Shown here one piece after another: positions 42,718-51,829 of a stretch of 64,000 bases of DNA (its first letter is position 1; the number at the start of each line of letters is the position of its first letter). This stretch comes from Prorocentrum cordatum. Taxonomy: Eukaryota > Sar > Dinophyceae > Prorocentrales > Prorocentraceae. The DNA is taken from assembly GCA_963575745.1 (NCBI GenBank), contig CAUYUJ010001754.1, forward strand, positions 1 to 64,000, given 5' to 3'. A program made the translations under genes and the position numbers. The notes under the pieces are model-generated. The model worked only from the letters and a program-made list of their open reading frames with translations. It ran no database searches and was not told the origin of the DNA.

Positions 42718-42759
42718 GATCCGTGGATTTGGCGCGCGGTCGCCAAATCCATGGATCGG
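42718..42759. repeat. Short inverted repeat
   Basis: GATCCGTGGATTTGGCG and CGCCAAATCCATGGATC, 17-bp arms with one mismatch and a 6-bp loop. Could form a hairpin. Not followed by a T run. Confidence 0.75.
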
Positions 42760-43620
42760 GGGAGGTGCCCTCCGCAAAATGCGGCCGGTGCCGCCTCGTT
42801 CGGCGGCGGAAATCCGCGATTTCCCATAGAAACGGGACCCGTGTCGCTAATCCACGCCCCCTTGATCCATGCTTGCGCTCGCCTGTGAAAGAAGCGGATC
42901 CTGAGGGATACGAGTCCTGGGCCCTGGGCCGTGCTCGACGGTCCCGCGGCCTGTGGAGGGCCCCGGGAGGCGGAGAACGGCGAAACCCTCGCGACCCACT
43001 CCCCTCGGGGACCGCGCGTCCTTCCCGGCGGAATCCGCACGCCCAGTGCTGCGAGAAGGCACTGGGGCGGCTGGTGTGCCTCTGGGGGGCCTCCTGGGGC
43101 CCCCTGAGGCGACGGCCCTGGGTGGAAGAGCCGGCCCGAGAAAGGGGTCGAGAGATTCGGGGGCCCCTGCAGCAAGAGGTTCGGAACGCTAGGTGCTCGC
43201 GGACCGCCGACGATGTGATACATGGAGCTGTGAACCCCTACAGGAGAATCGCGAACACTCGCGCCACATCAGATTCTCCCTTCCCGCATGGTCCATGTTG
43301 GCGGGGAAGCCTGATTTGCGCTTCGCCACGGTCGTCCCCCGACGTGCCAACTTTGAATTTCGGGGGAGAGGGGGCCGTTCCCTAATTGTATACGCCGACC
43401 ATGTCCCTAGAAATCCCGACCGCCGCGACCGACAACAAAAACACGTCCTCTGATGACATGTTCCACAACATAATTCTCCGATAGATCTGGGCCCCTTCCT
43501 TGGGACCCACCTGTCATCCTGGTCACCTCTTTACGTCCCTGGCGCACGGCAAGGGCCTCTGGAAGCGCAAGGCAGCTGAGAACCTTCCAGTCGCATTCTT
43601 TCACGGCGCGAGAAGGTCAG
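42760..43620. other. Non-coding stretch
   Basis: GC-rich, with no convincing coding segment. CGAGAAAGGGGTCGAGAGATT near 43,137 is similar to sequence near 46,006. Confidence 0.4.
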
Positions 43621-43830
43621 GGGTTGGAGGCCTGGAAATGGGCACCAACACCAACACAGGGGGCTGCCTCCACGGGGGGAAGATGATCCTAGATTTCGGT
43701 GGTGGTGGCAATATTTCGGTCACCTTGGAAGCCAGAATATTACCACCATCACCGACATTGGGATCTTCATCCCTCGGTGGAGGCACACCGCCGATATTGG
43801 TGTTGGTGTCAACCTCTAGGCCTCCGAAGG
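43621..43830. mobile_element. Foldback element, family D
   Basis: Arms of about 98 bp (43,621-43,718 and 43,733-43,830) with roughly 75-80% match by eye. Examples: GGCACCAACACCAACA with TGTTGGTGTC, GCTGCCTCCAC with GTGGAGGCA, GGTGGTGGTGGCAATATT with GAATATTACCACCATCACC. The loop is about 15 bp. Confidence 0.85.
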
Positions 43831-44934
43831 GGACGTCTCGGGAGTAGGCAAGAGGCCCTGCAGCAGTACACCTCCCGAGCGGAAGCGGCCGAGGGCCCGG
43901 CCCGGCGGGCGCAGGCCCGCGGGAAACATGTTGCGGCCACAGCGCCCTCCGGGACACCGAAGCACAAACCATTCGCCAGTCGACTTGGCAGGGTGGGCGT
44001 TGCACCAACCTCTGTGTGTCTCGGTTTACGTAGGTGGGCGACGTCCGAGCCCCTTCCCCCCAAACCATCGATGTTCCTGAAAATCGATAGGACAGGGTAG
44101 CTCTCGGATCGAGCCGCGTGCCCCACAAACTCCGAGCCTACCCGCGCCGCCCATCGAGTTGCCCGAGTCGTTGATCTGCGGGGGCTCGGATTCCGCCGCC
44201 GAATCATTGGCAACACCCGACCTCGAGATACGCCCCCCCCCCCGCCACGCCCCCTGCGGGGCTCCAGTCGTGCTGGACGGGCCAAGGCGATGCTGGCCGC
44301 GGGCTGGGTCTGCAAGCTGAGAACACGAGGGCGCCGCTTGTCCCCCCTCCGAAGGGCCACCTCGGACCCCCAGCCGACTCCAACTTGGCAGGGTAGGCGT
44401 TTTGCATTAGCCTCCGAATTCCTGGGGTCGGAGGGGAGGGCGGCATCGGCGGCCGACGCAGCAACGTCGGCGCCCAGCACGGCTGCGTCGGCGGCGACGA
44501 AAGGGTTGCGTCGGCCGGCCGTGGGCGCCTCGGCGTCTCGGGGGCCCTGGAGTGCGAGACGGATGGGAAAACCAACTCAAAAAAGAGGCAAGAAGGCTCC
44601 GTCTATGTGGATTTGCGGTTATTTTCCCCTTCTGAGGCTTGGAGGATGAGGCGGATGGGCAAACCACATGTGGGCAACAAAAACCACAACTAGTCTTACG
44701 GTCTTACGCGAGAAAACGAACCGACCTTACGCCGCGGCTTAGGCGGGCCGCTAGTGTGGCACTCCGCGTGGAAAAGAGGGCGCTTATGCGCGAATGTCCG
44801 CGCAGTCGGCCCAACTCCATCCATCGCTAACAAGCGATCTCTACCCCTACAGGTCCGAGCTCTGGAACACCGACCGGACTCCATAACTCGAAAGGTATAG
44901 CGTCAAGTTGAGCGGTATGGAAGTCAATGACAAA
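43831..44934. other. Non-coding stretch with a direct repeat
   Basis: ACTTGGCAGGGTGGGCGTT near 43,983 recurs as ACTTGGCAGGGTAGGCGTT near 44,381, within about 35 bp of similarity. ACGGATGGGAAAACCA (44,558) and GCGGATGGGCAAACCA (44,650) are also similar. No gene is supported. Confidence 0.5.
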
Positions 44935-45110
44935 CTAGAACACTTCCTCGCCCTCCGAATCCGAGACATCCTCGGGACCCTGGGGGGCCTTCCTGGCGTC
45001 CTCGCCGCAGGCCCTGACCCTGTCAAGGTCGCCCACCAGGAGGCCGAACGCGGGAGAAGGAGGAGGAGGGCGGGGAGGGGGAGGAGGATGATGGCACAAG
45101 ACGAGATTAG
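44935..45110 (-). CDS. Possible last exon, unrecognised
   Basis: Minus-strand FGLLVGDLDRVRACGEDARK and PEDVSDSEGEEVF end at a stop at 44,935-44,937. The acidic Ser/Asp/Glu tail is typical of real C-termini. The acceptor and upstream exons are not clear, so the gene cannot be assembled. Confidence 0.4.
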
Positions 45111-45419
45111 CGCCTGAGTTGGGCGCGATCCGCCAGGAAGCCCGCCCGTCCACATCAGGCCTCAGCTTTGGTGAAGGGGCCCAGGGACACACAATGAAAT
45201 AGAAATAAATCCCAGGATTCCCTTTATATTCAACTTTTTCTGGACGTTCGTCTTCCCTCAACTTCCCATATTTTCCCTTTTCCGGGGCATCGACGATTAT
45301 TAGTGTATCTGTGATGGTTTCCCTCCTACTTTGGCGCTGGAGCCTCGGCAAGGAGGAGGAGGAGGAGGAGGAGAAGGAGGAGTGTAGGAGTGTCCAGCTA
45401 AAAGGGGGTGATGCAATAG

Positions 45420-45600
45420 ATTTGGGGCAATTGTATTGCAAATGTATTGCGCCGGGGAATTGTACTGCATTGTATTGCAACTAATGTATTGCACGCGAAA
45501 ATCCAACAATATATTTGCGCCCTGGAATGTATTGCACGCTCCAAATCTATTGCAACCCACAAATCTACTGCACCAGATCTACTGCACCACCCCCTTGTAT
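45420..45600 (+). repeat. Cluster of TGTATTGCA motifs
   Basis: TNTATTGCA or CTACTGCA occurs about a dozen times at 10-25-bp spacing (AATGTATTGCA, AATCTATTGCA, GTATTGCAACTA). The spacing is irregular, unlike a plain satellite. Confidence 0.8.
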
Positions 45601-45629
45601 CTGAACCCCCTTTTGGGTCAACCAGAGAG

Positions 45630-45720
45630 AAGGAGGAGGAGGAGGAGCAGGAGGAGGAGGAGGAGGAGGAGGAGGAGGAGGAGGAGGAGGAGGAGATGGA
45701 GGAGGAGGAGGGGGAAGGGA
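45630..45720 (+). repeat. (GAG)n microsatellite
   Basis: GGAGGA trinucleotide run. The minus-strand CTC run follows a coding-like Ala/Glu segment (45,830-45,760, EAKAAAERAVQEAQPPL). Confidence 0.9.
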
Positions 45721-46330
45721 GGAGAAGCAGCAGCGGCAACGGAGGCGGCGGAGGCGGCGGCGGAGCAGCCAAGGGCGGCTGGGCCTCCTGCACGGCGCGC
45801 TCGGCGGCCGCCTTCGCCTCCTGCCGGGGAGCGCCGGCTGACCACCTCGCCGATCCTTGCCAGGCCCTTCCCGGGCCCGGCACCGGCGCATCCGGCGCTC
45901 CGGAAGAAGCGAGGCGGCCGGCCGGTTGCCGTTCGTGGCCCCCTGGAGGCCGGCTTCGGCCCCCGGGGCCGTCAGAAGACGGCCCAGGATGCAGGGCCGG
46001 CCCCCCGAGGGAAGGGGTCGAGAGGCCTGGGAGCCCGCGCACCGAGAACACCAGAGCGCCGGATGTCTGGATACGCCCTCCTGGCTCGGCCAGGAAGGCA
46101 TGCGCCCAGACATCCGCTGATCTGATCGCTTCAACCGCAGCCTTAGAAGTCCCGACCGCTTCCCCGGGGGCAGGTGTCCGTCCCAGATCGGTTTCTGTTG
46201 ATGCTCCTGGGGCCCGATGACGGGCCCCAGAGGCAAGGAGGGAAACACGCAGCGATTCCAAGTTGAATCGCTGCGTTCTTCTTCAGAATTCTTCAGAATT
46301 GAACCGATGCGATGTTTTGATCAAAAAGTC
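45720..46330. other. Coding-like remnant and two hairpins
   Basis: The minus-strand EAKAAAERAVQEAQPPL (about 45,830-45,760) looks like a helical exon remnant. Hairpins: 46,058-46,118 (GGATGTCTGG...CCAGACATCC, arms about 29 bp with interruptions) and 46,247-46,275 (CGCAGCGATTC...GAATCGCTGCG). Confidence 0.5.
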
Positions 46331-46495
46331 TCGGCGGTGAACCCCGCGGGAAGTGAGAAGGAGAAGGCCCTCTCAGCAGGCTCGGAAGTTTCCAGGCCGT
46401 GTGAGAAATTTCCTGAGCTTTCTCCGAAGACACGCAAGACCCGCCTTCTGAGAAGGCCTTCTCCTTCTCACTTCCCCCCTCGCTCGCCGCCGAGA
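46331..46495. mobile_element. Foldback element, family E
   Basis: Arms of about 80 bp with almost no loop: GGGAAGTGAGAAGGAGAAGG pairs with CCTTCTCCTTCTCACTTCCC exactly, then CTCAGCAGGC with GCCTTCTGAG, and GAGAAATTTCCTGAGC lies at the centre. The element is bounded by GGCGGTGAAC and CGCCGCCGAG. Confidence 0.85.
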
Positions 46496-47399
46496 GGCGA
46501 GAGCCACAATTTGAAGACCGGCCGCCCCCTTGGAGCCGGCAGGGGCTCTGTTGCCCACCACTGGCTCCGTCCAACATGAAGTCTGCCTCGGGGGGCCGTG
46601 TTCGGGCTCCAGAACCGTCAAAAACAGATCCAGGGTGAAAAACTCGGGCCGCCATGACAAGGGGCCCGAAAGGGCTGCAGACAAGGGGCCCGAAAGGGCC
46701 CCTGAAGGAGCCCTTTGGGACTCCGAAGGGGCACGTAAGGGCCCCCCAAGGGCTGTTCTCTCCCTCCCCATCTATCATCTGTCGACCCCCCAGAAGTTCG
46801 CGCCGAAACAACTGCACCAGATGGACACCGGGAGGGGTCCGGGACTTGCCCCGCTCGCTCGCCGCCGAAAATCGGATCGTCGGAGTTCTGATCAGGGGCG
46901 ACGATAGGGGCGAGTAGCCCAGGGGAGAGCAACACATGTACTCAGGTGCGCCGATGATTTATGTCTTCGGAAAGGCTCCCGGGCGAATGCGCGTAATGCC
47001 CGCCCCTGGGCTGTTCGCCCCTGTCGTCGCCGCCGATCTGGGCACACCGACCCCGAGCCCAGAGCATCGGCCTGGCCAGGGCCCGCGTGGTGGCCCGCCG
47101 GCGCGCCCCGCTGGCTCCTCGGGCTCCGCGGAGGAGGACCCGCTGTCGCCTCCGGGGGGGCAAGAGGGCAGAGTCGCAGAGGGCGGGGTAGAGAAGCAGC
47201 TCAGGGTATGGCAGAGGACAGGCTAGCAGAGGATAGCGAAAAGGACAGGGTAGGACAGCAAAGGGTAGGATAGCTGGTTTTCCTTGCGCCTCCTGGCACC
47301 GGGAGGCGCCCACGTATCGAGGAATGGGCCAGGCGGCGGGACCGAAACCAGCTGCATGCGGCAGATTTCGCACCCCCCCCCTTTCCCTATCCCCTCCTT
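46496..47399. other. Non-coding stretch with short tandem repeats
   Basis: ACAAGGGGCCCGAAAGGGC is tandemly repeated at 46,657-46,700. The 47,190-47,275 stretch repeats ACAGGGTA/AGGATAG-like units. A minus-strand Ser/Gly/Glu-rich segment near 47,150-47,070 might be a further exon of the next entry. Confidence 0.45.
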
Positions 47400-47716
47400 T
47401 CGTTCGACCCGCTGTCGCCGCTGGCGGCGGCCTCAGAGTCGGAGGAGGACTGCCTGCGTTTGGAGCGCCGCCTCGTAGCAGGCGAAGAATGGTATAAAAT
47501 CAACTGTTCCGCCGTCGGAGACGCCTGCCCCCCAGGCAGCTGGAAATTGATACCCCTACGTTGCGCCGCAAGGGCAGAAACTTTGCAGCCGCCCAAGGGG
47601 CAAGCGTCCCTGGCGGCGGAATAGCTTATGTTACACCTTCGACCCCCAAGCCTCGTCTTCTTCTGCCTCTCCCTGGCGCCCGCGGCCTTCTTCGAAGACC
47701 TCTTGTCCTCTCGGTC
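47400..47716 (-). CDS. Two exons of an Arg/Ser-rich protein
   Basis: Exon 47,716-47,652 (DREDKRSSKKAAGARERQKK) joins exon 47,471 to about 47,400 (RRSKRRQSSSDSEAAASGDS) in frame. The donor side reads GACGAG|GCTT and the acceptor side TACGAG|GCGG, the boundary repeat used by other introns here. Basic, Ser-rich sequence suggests a nuclear or RNA-related protein, but this is composition only. Start and end are not found. Confidence 0.5.
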
Positions 47717-47888
47717 CTCGGGTACGAATTTTCTTCTTTGAGAGGAAAAGGAGATATGCGCATTGACTTAACTGTCGGAGATCCGTGAGTAGGGCTGGGG
47801 GGTCAGGTCTGCAGAACACCCCAAACGGACGTCAAGGGGCGCAACCAACCTATTCGGTCGAGCTGAGATTGCTGCACCACACCCGGCG

Positions 47889-48034
47889 TCAAGCCAAAAC
47901 TTTGGACAGGTAGGCAAGGGCTGGATTTTGCACATCTTCGTCGGCTGAATCGGCGAGGCGTTTGACCACCGTGACGTCCCTTTCTTGGTGATCCTGCGGA
48001 GGAAGGAGCTCTCCGACCCGCAGCCCTACTCAAG
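47889..48034 (-). CDS. C-terminal coding segment, unrecognised
   Basis: Minus-strand VGELLPPQDHQERDVTVVKR and LADSADEDVQNPALAYLSKV end at a TGA (47,889-47,891). The composition is that of a real helical protein end. A possible acceptor precedes it near 48,035. The upstream part is not resolved. Confidence 0.45.
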
Positions 48035-48167
48035 AGATCCGCGATGACTTCCTGCATATGCGCTGGGCCCCCGCCCCTAGCGCACGGCGCGCGCCAGGGG
48101 GAGCGCGGGAGGCGCCGCCGCCAGAGGGCTTCAGCGCAGAACCGCCCGCGCGGAGCTCAGAAAGAGA

Positions 48168-48245
48168 ACATCACGACGACGACGTCGACGACGTCAACGT
48201 CAACGTCGACGTCGACGTCGACGTCGACGACGACGTCGACGTCGT
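48168..48245 (+). repeat. GACGTC/GTCGAC repeat
   Basis: ACGTCGACGTCAACGTCGAC-type alternation over about 75 bp; self-complementary and able to form hairpins. Confidence 0.85.
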
Positions 48246-48349
48246 CGGCCGCAGCCCCGACGGACTGTGTTCGGCCGCTGTCTGTCTCGGGCGGCCCTCG
48301 CGCCTCCTGGGGCCGTCGAAAGGGCGGCACGGAATGAAGAGCTGGCCCT

Positions 48350-48590
48350 GGGGAGTAGAGGCCTCCTGGATGGGGTCGGAGTAGATGGGGTCGGAGGATC
48401 GCGCCGTATCGCCGATACATCGGCGATACATCGCCGATGCATCGGCGATGCATCGGCGACACCGGCGATGCATCGGCGACGCCAGCGTGGAGGAAATCGG
48501 GATCCGCATTGAGCCGCATCGCTGACGCATCGACGATGCGGCGCGATCCTCCGACTCCATCTACTCGGACCCCATCTAGGAGGCCTAGAG
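48350..48590. mobile_element. MITE-like foldback element, family C copy 1
   Basis: Terminal inverted repeats of about 60 bp: AGGCCTCCTGGATGGGGTC, then GGGGTCGGAGGATCGCGCC, mirrored by GGCGCGATCCTCCGACTCC and GACCCCATCTAGGAGGCCT. The core is built of CATCGGCGATGCATCGGCGA palindromes. Copies 2 and 3 lie within 2.2 kb. Confidence 0.88.
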
Positions 48591-49179
48591 GGAAGGCCTC
48601 GGGGCTCCCGGGCACCCCGTACGAGGCAAATCTGAGCATCGCATGCCTGGGTCTGCATCGCAACCATCCGAGGGATCCAGGAATCGCAGGTTTTCCATGC
48701 CGGGCACTTTCGCCCAGTCTCGGGCCCGGGTGCCCTCACAGATCGGCGCGGCTCGAGAAATGCCACGCGGAGATGGGTTCAGGGCTCCGGTCGTGACGCC
48801 CCACGACCCAGATCCTCGGCGTCACGCTTGTTTGGTCGCGACGTGCCCCCTGGAAATCTCGACCTCGGACCGGCTCGTCAACTCGAGGCGTTTTCTGACG
48901 GTCCTGGGTCCAGGCGAGGCCCCCAGACTCTGACAATAAGTAGCCAAAAACCTTCGGCCATGTTTTTGTTAACGACGCGAGAGGCTATGGGGATGCTATT
49001 TTTTCGCGACGTCGGATCTGGGCCGCACCACTGGTTCCAGGACGTGAGACTGAAGACCGCAGGGCGAGCTGGGAGCGTCACACGAGGCGTCGGCGCGACA
49101 CAGGCACAGGCCAGGGCAGGGAGGAAGCCATGAAGGCCGGGGGCAAGAGGGGCAGTCAGCGGAAGGCACGAGCAGAGGC

Positions 49180-49415
49180 GAGGCCTCCTAGAAGGGGTCC
49201 GAGTAAAAGGGGTCGGAGGATCGCACCGCATCGCCGATGCATCGGCGAAGCACCCGCGACGTCTGCGATGCGCCGGGGATGAGTCGGCGACGTCGGCGTG
49301 ACGTCGGCGTGGGGAAAATTGGGCTCCGCATCGAGCGCGTCGGCGAGGCATTGGCAATGCGGCGCGATCCTCCGACCCCATCTACTCGGACCCCGTCCAG
49401 GAGGCCTGGAAACGA
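49180..49415. mobile_element. MITE-like foldback element, family C copy 2
   Basis: Same ends (AGGCCTCCTAGAAGGGGTCC and GACCCCGTCCAGGAGGCCT), same GGGGTCGGAGGATCGCACC arm and a CATCGCCGATGCATCGGCGA core, about 235 bp in all. Confidence 0.88.
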
Positions 49416-50212
49416 GCTAGAGGGCATCTTGGCAGAAGCGGATCCTGGACCAAGGGGAGGCTTTCCTGGGGACACGTTCCCCATCCCGAGCCGTTTCTTG
49501 ACCGCCCCGGGAACCAGGAGAGGGCCCCACAGGGGCCGAAAACTGCGGAAGACCTCCATGGCAATGGCAGGGATTTGTGCACAATGTGTGGGGGATCGAG
49601 CTGCGGGGTCTTCGGCAGGCGGTGGGCACGGATATGTTTGCCCCCCCCCCCAAGGTGCGAATCTATCCGTAGCCACTGCCCGCCGAGGCCCCCGAAACTC
49701 GACCCCCAGGCGGCGGTTATGGTCAGGTCGGGCACGTCCCCCTACAGGCGGATTTTGGGCGAAACATTATCTATAGTCAAAGCACATTCAACAAAGATTC
49801 AAAAAGTCGTTCCCATACTAGTTCTGGACTATTCTTGAACATTCCCCATGTAGAGGGACAGGCCCGGCTGAAAGTTATGGATACATCCACGCCTCGGATC
49901 CAGGACCCCATCCCTCCAGGACCTTTTTCACACGACCAAAGTCTAGGGACACCTGCCAGTGAGTTCCTCTGGTACCTTCTTGGAGCGCGGCGGTGCCAAA
50001 AGCCGCTGCTGGCTCGTAATCAACAGCGACCTATACACCGCCACCCCGCTGTGAGGCCCAGAAACAAGCCTCTTTGGGGGGCGGGGGGTCCGTGACATCA
50101 TACACTTCTGTGGCGGACCCTTCGCCACTGCGGCTCCTTCTTGCCGCCCCTTTTCGCCTTCTTGTTGTCGCGCCCCTTCCTGTCCTCCTTCGGGGGGAAC
50201 GCCAAGGGGAGG
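49416..50212. other. Non-coding stretch
   Basis: No convincing coding segment and no strong repeat. GC falls near 49,740-49,860. Confidence 0.35.
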
Positions 50213-50385
50213 GACCACCTCAGGGGGGAAACATCGACCTGGAATCGACGATACATCGCCGATAGATCGGCGATAGGCCCCTGATAGCGAATCCGCACGT
50301 TCCTTGCCGGGGGTGGACCATCAGGCCCCTGTCGGCGATCGGTCGGCGGGTGGGGACCGATCGATGAACTCCCCCCCTGAGCCTG
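50213..50385. mobile_element. Foldback element, family B
   Basis: Ends CTCAGGGGGGAAACATCGA and TCGATGAACTCCCCCCCTGAG, inner GATAGGCCCCTGATAG and CCATCAGGCCCCTG, and centre CACGTTCCTTGCCGG. Same family as intron 2 of the vWD-like gene. Confidence 0.8.
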
Positions 50386-50399
50386 TCGCCCCCCGACGT

Positions 50400-50540
50400 T
50401 GCTAGAGGCTTTCCCTGTGGGGTCCGAATAGATGGGGTCGATCGCGCCGCGTCGACGAGACACCTCCGATGTACCGGCGACGTCAGCGATGCGGCCCCGC
50501 GATCCTCCGACCCCGCCTGGACCCCGCCTGGGATGCCCAG
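50400..50540. mobile_element. MITE-like foldback element, family C copy 3, degenerate
   Basis: AGAGGCTTTCCCTGTGGGGT, ATAGATGGGGTCGATCGCGC and GCGATCCTCCGACCCC keep the family C arms, but the core is shorter and the right end is altered. Confidence 0.7.
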
Positions 50541-51829
50541 GACTTGCCGCGGACTCCTGCGCGTCCGAGGAGGCGTCGGAAGCGGAAGCCTCCTCCTCCT
50601 CCTCGGCGCCGGACGAGGGCTCCGAGTCCGAGCCCATCGCGCCGCCGCGCTCGGCGGGCGCCGCCGCCAGGCAGCGGCCGGGGGCTCAGTCCTCCCCAGG
50701 CATCCCGCGGCCGGCAAGCCCAGCGGCGGGGCGCCACGGGCCGGCCCGCCACGGATGCGGGGCCGAGGGAGCGGCCCCCCCTCGTCAGCCAGGGCGACGC
50801 GGCGGCCCCCGGTTCTTTGGGAGGGCAGAAGGACCTGAATACCTGCCAGGCCATCCCAGCCGAACCCGAAGAACCAGATTTCGGGTTGGGGGCGGTACGG
50901 GTTCCATACGAGCGACGAGCAAGGACGGGGTTCACGCGAGATGACGTGGCGACCTTACGCGGTGGCCCAGAAGGGCCGCGAGCGCGGCACGCTGCAGTGG
51001 AGCCGAAGGCGCTTGCGCGCGACCTTGCGCGGCCAGCTTGCGCGCCACTGTCGGCGAAAACTAAATTTTCTGTGTCGTTCATCTGTTTTTTTTTGGGGGG
51101 GGTCCCATTTTCTCCGACGCCCCCCGCTGGGAATGGCGGGCAAGGTGGGGCCTTCTCGTTGGGTTTGGGTGGTTTGGTGGGTGGTGACTTCAGTGGAGGG
51201 CAAGAGAACCACCCTCATAATAAGCAGCCCGACAAGCTAAGCCCTTTTTGGCAAGCGCGCCCAAAATTGAATCGAACAGCGCAGGGCTGTCTAGAATATG
51301 CCCAGGGCCTTTTTACTAAACGGAGGTTGCGAATGTCGGGGTTTCCCCCCGTGGTTATACTCAACAATTTGTTCCCTGGCGGCGCGATGTGACAACTGTA
51401 TCATTAAGAGGCTGTGCGGCGAAAGCTGCCGTCCAGAACTACCCTTAGAATCGAGTTGGACATGCATGTAGCGTCTCAAAATGTATTTTTTTGGGGAAGC
51501 GTGTTTCGAAGGATGGCGATATTGGGTCCTGCCCGCCTCCCTACAAGGATGTCTCGGGTGCGCGCGGGGCCCTGGATCCACTCGCGCCCGACGCCCTCGA
51601 ATGAAAATACCGCCCCCTGAGCCACTTGACCTCGAGCCCCACGCCAAGCCCAGCGCGCCCAAGAAGCTTCAACCGCGCACGGCGCTTGAGGATGCGCGCG
51701 CCCCCCCCATTTCTTCTGCGAGGCCGTCGTCGCCGCGCAGGGCGCCCATGAAGTCGAAACGCTCGTTGTAGAGGCCCCATCTGCAAACCTTGGATTCTTG
51801 ATCATGGGCTTGACCGCGTGCTGCGATCG
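50541..51829. other. Undecided acidic frame and non-coding DNA
   Basis: Near 50,637-50,555 the minus strand reads MGSDSEPSSGAEEEEEASAS, while the plus strand reads EEASEAEASSSSSAPDEGSE. Either might be part of an exon. From 50,900 to 51,829 I see nothing gene-like. Confidence 0.35.

Noticed and set aside
45565-46261. Overlapping 230-290-codon frames on both strands
   Set aside because: They arise from GAG/CTC repeats and GC-rich DNA. Only a short minus-strand Ala/Glu segment looks protein-like.
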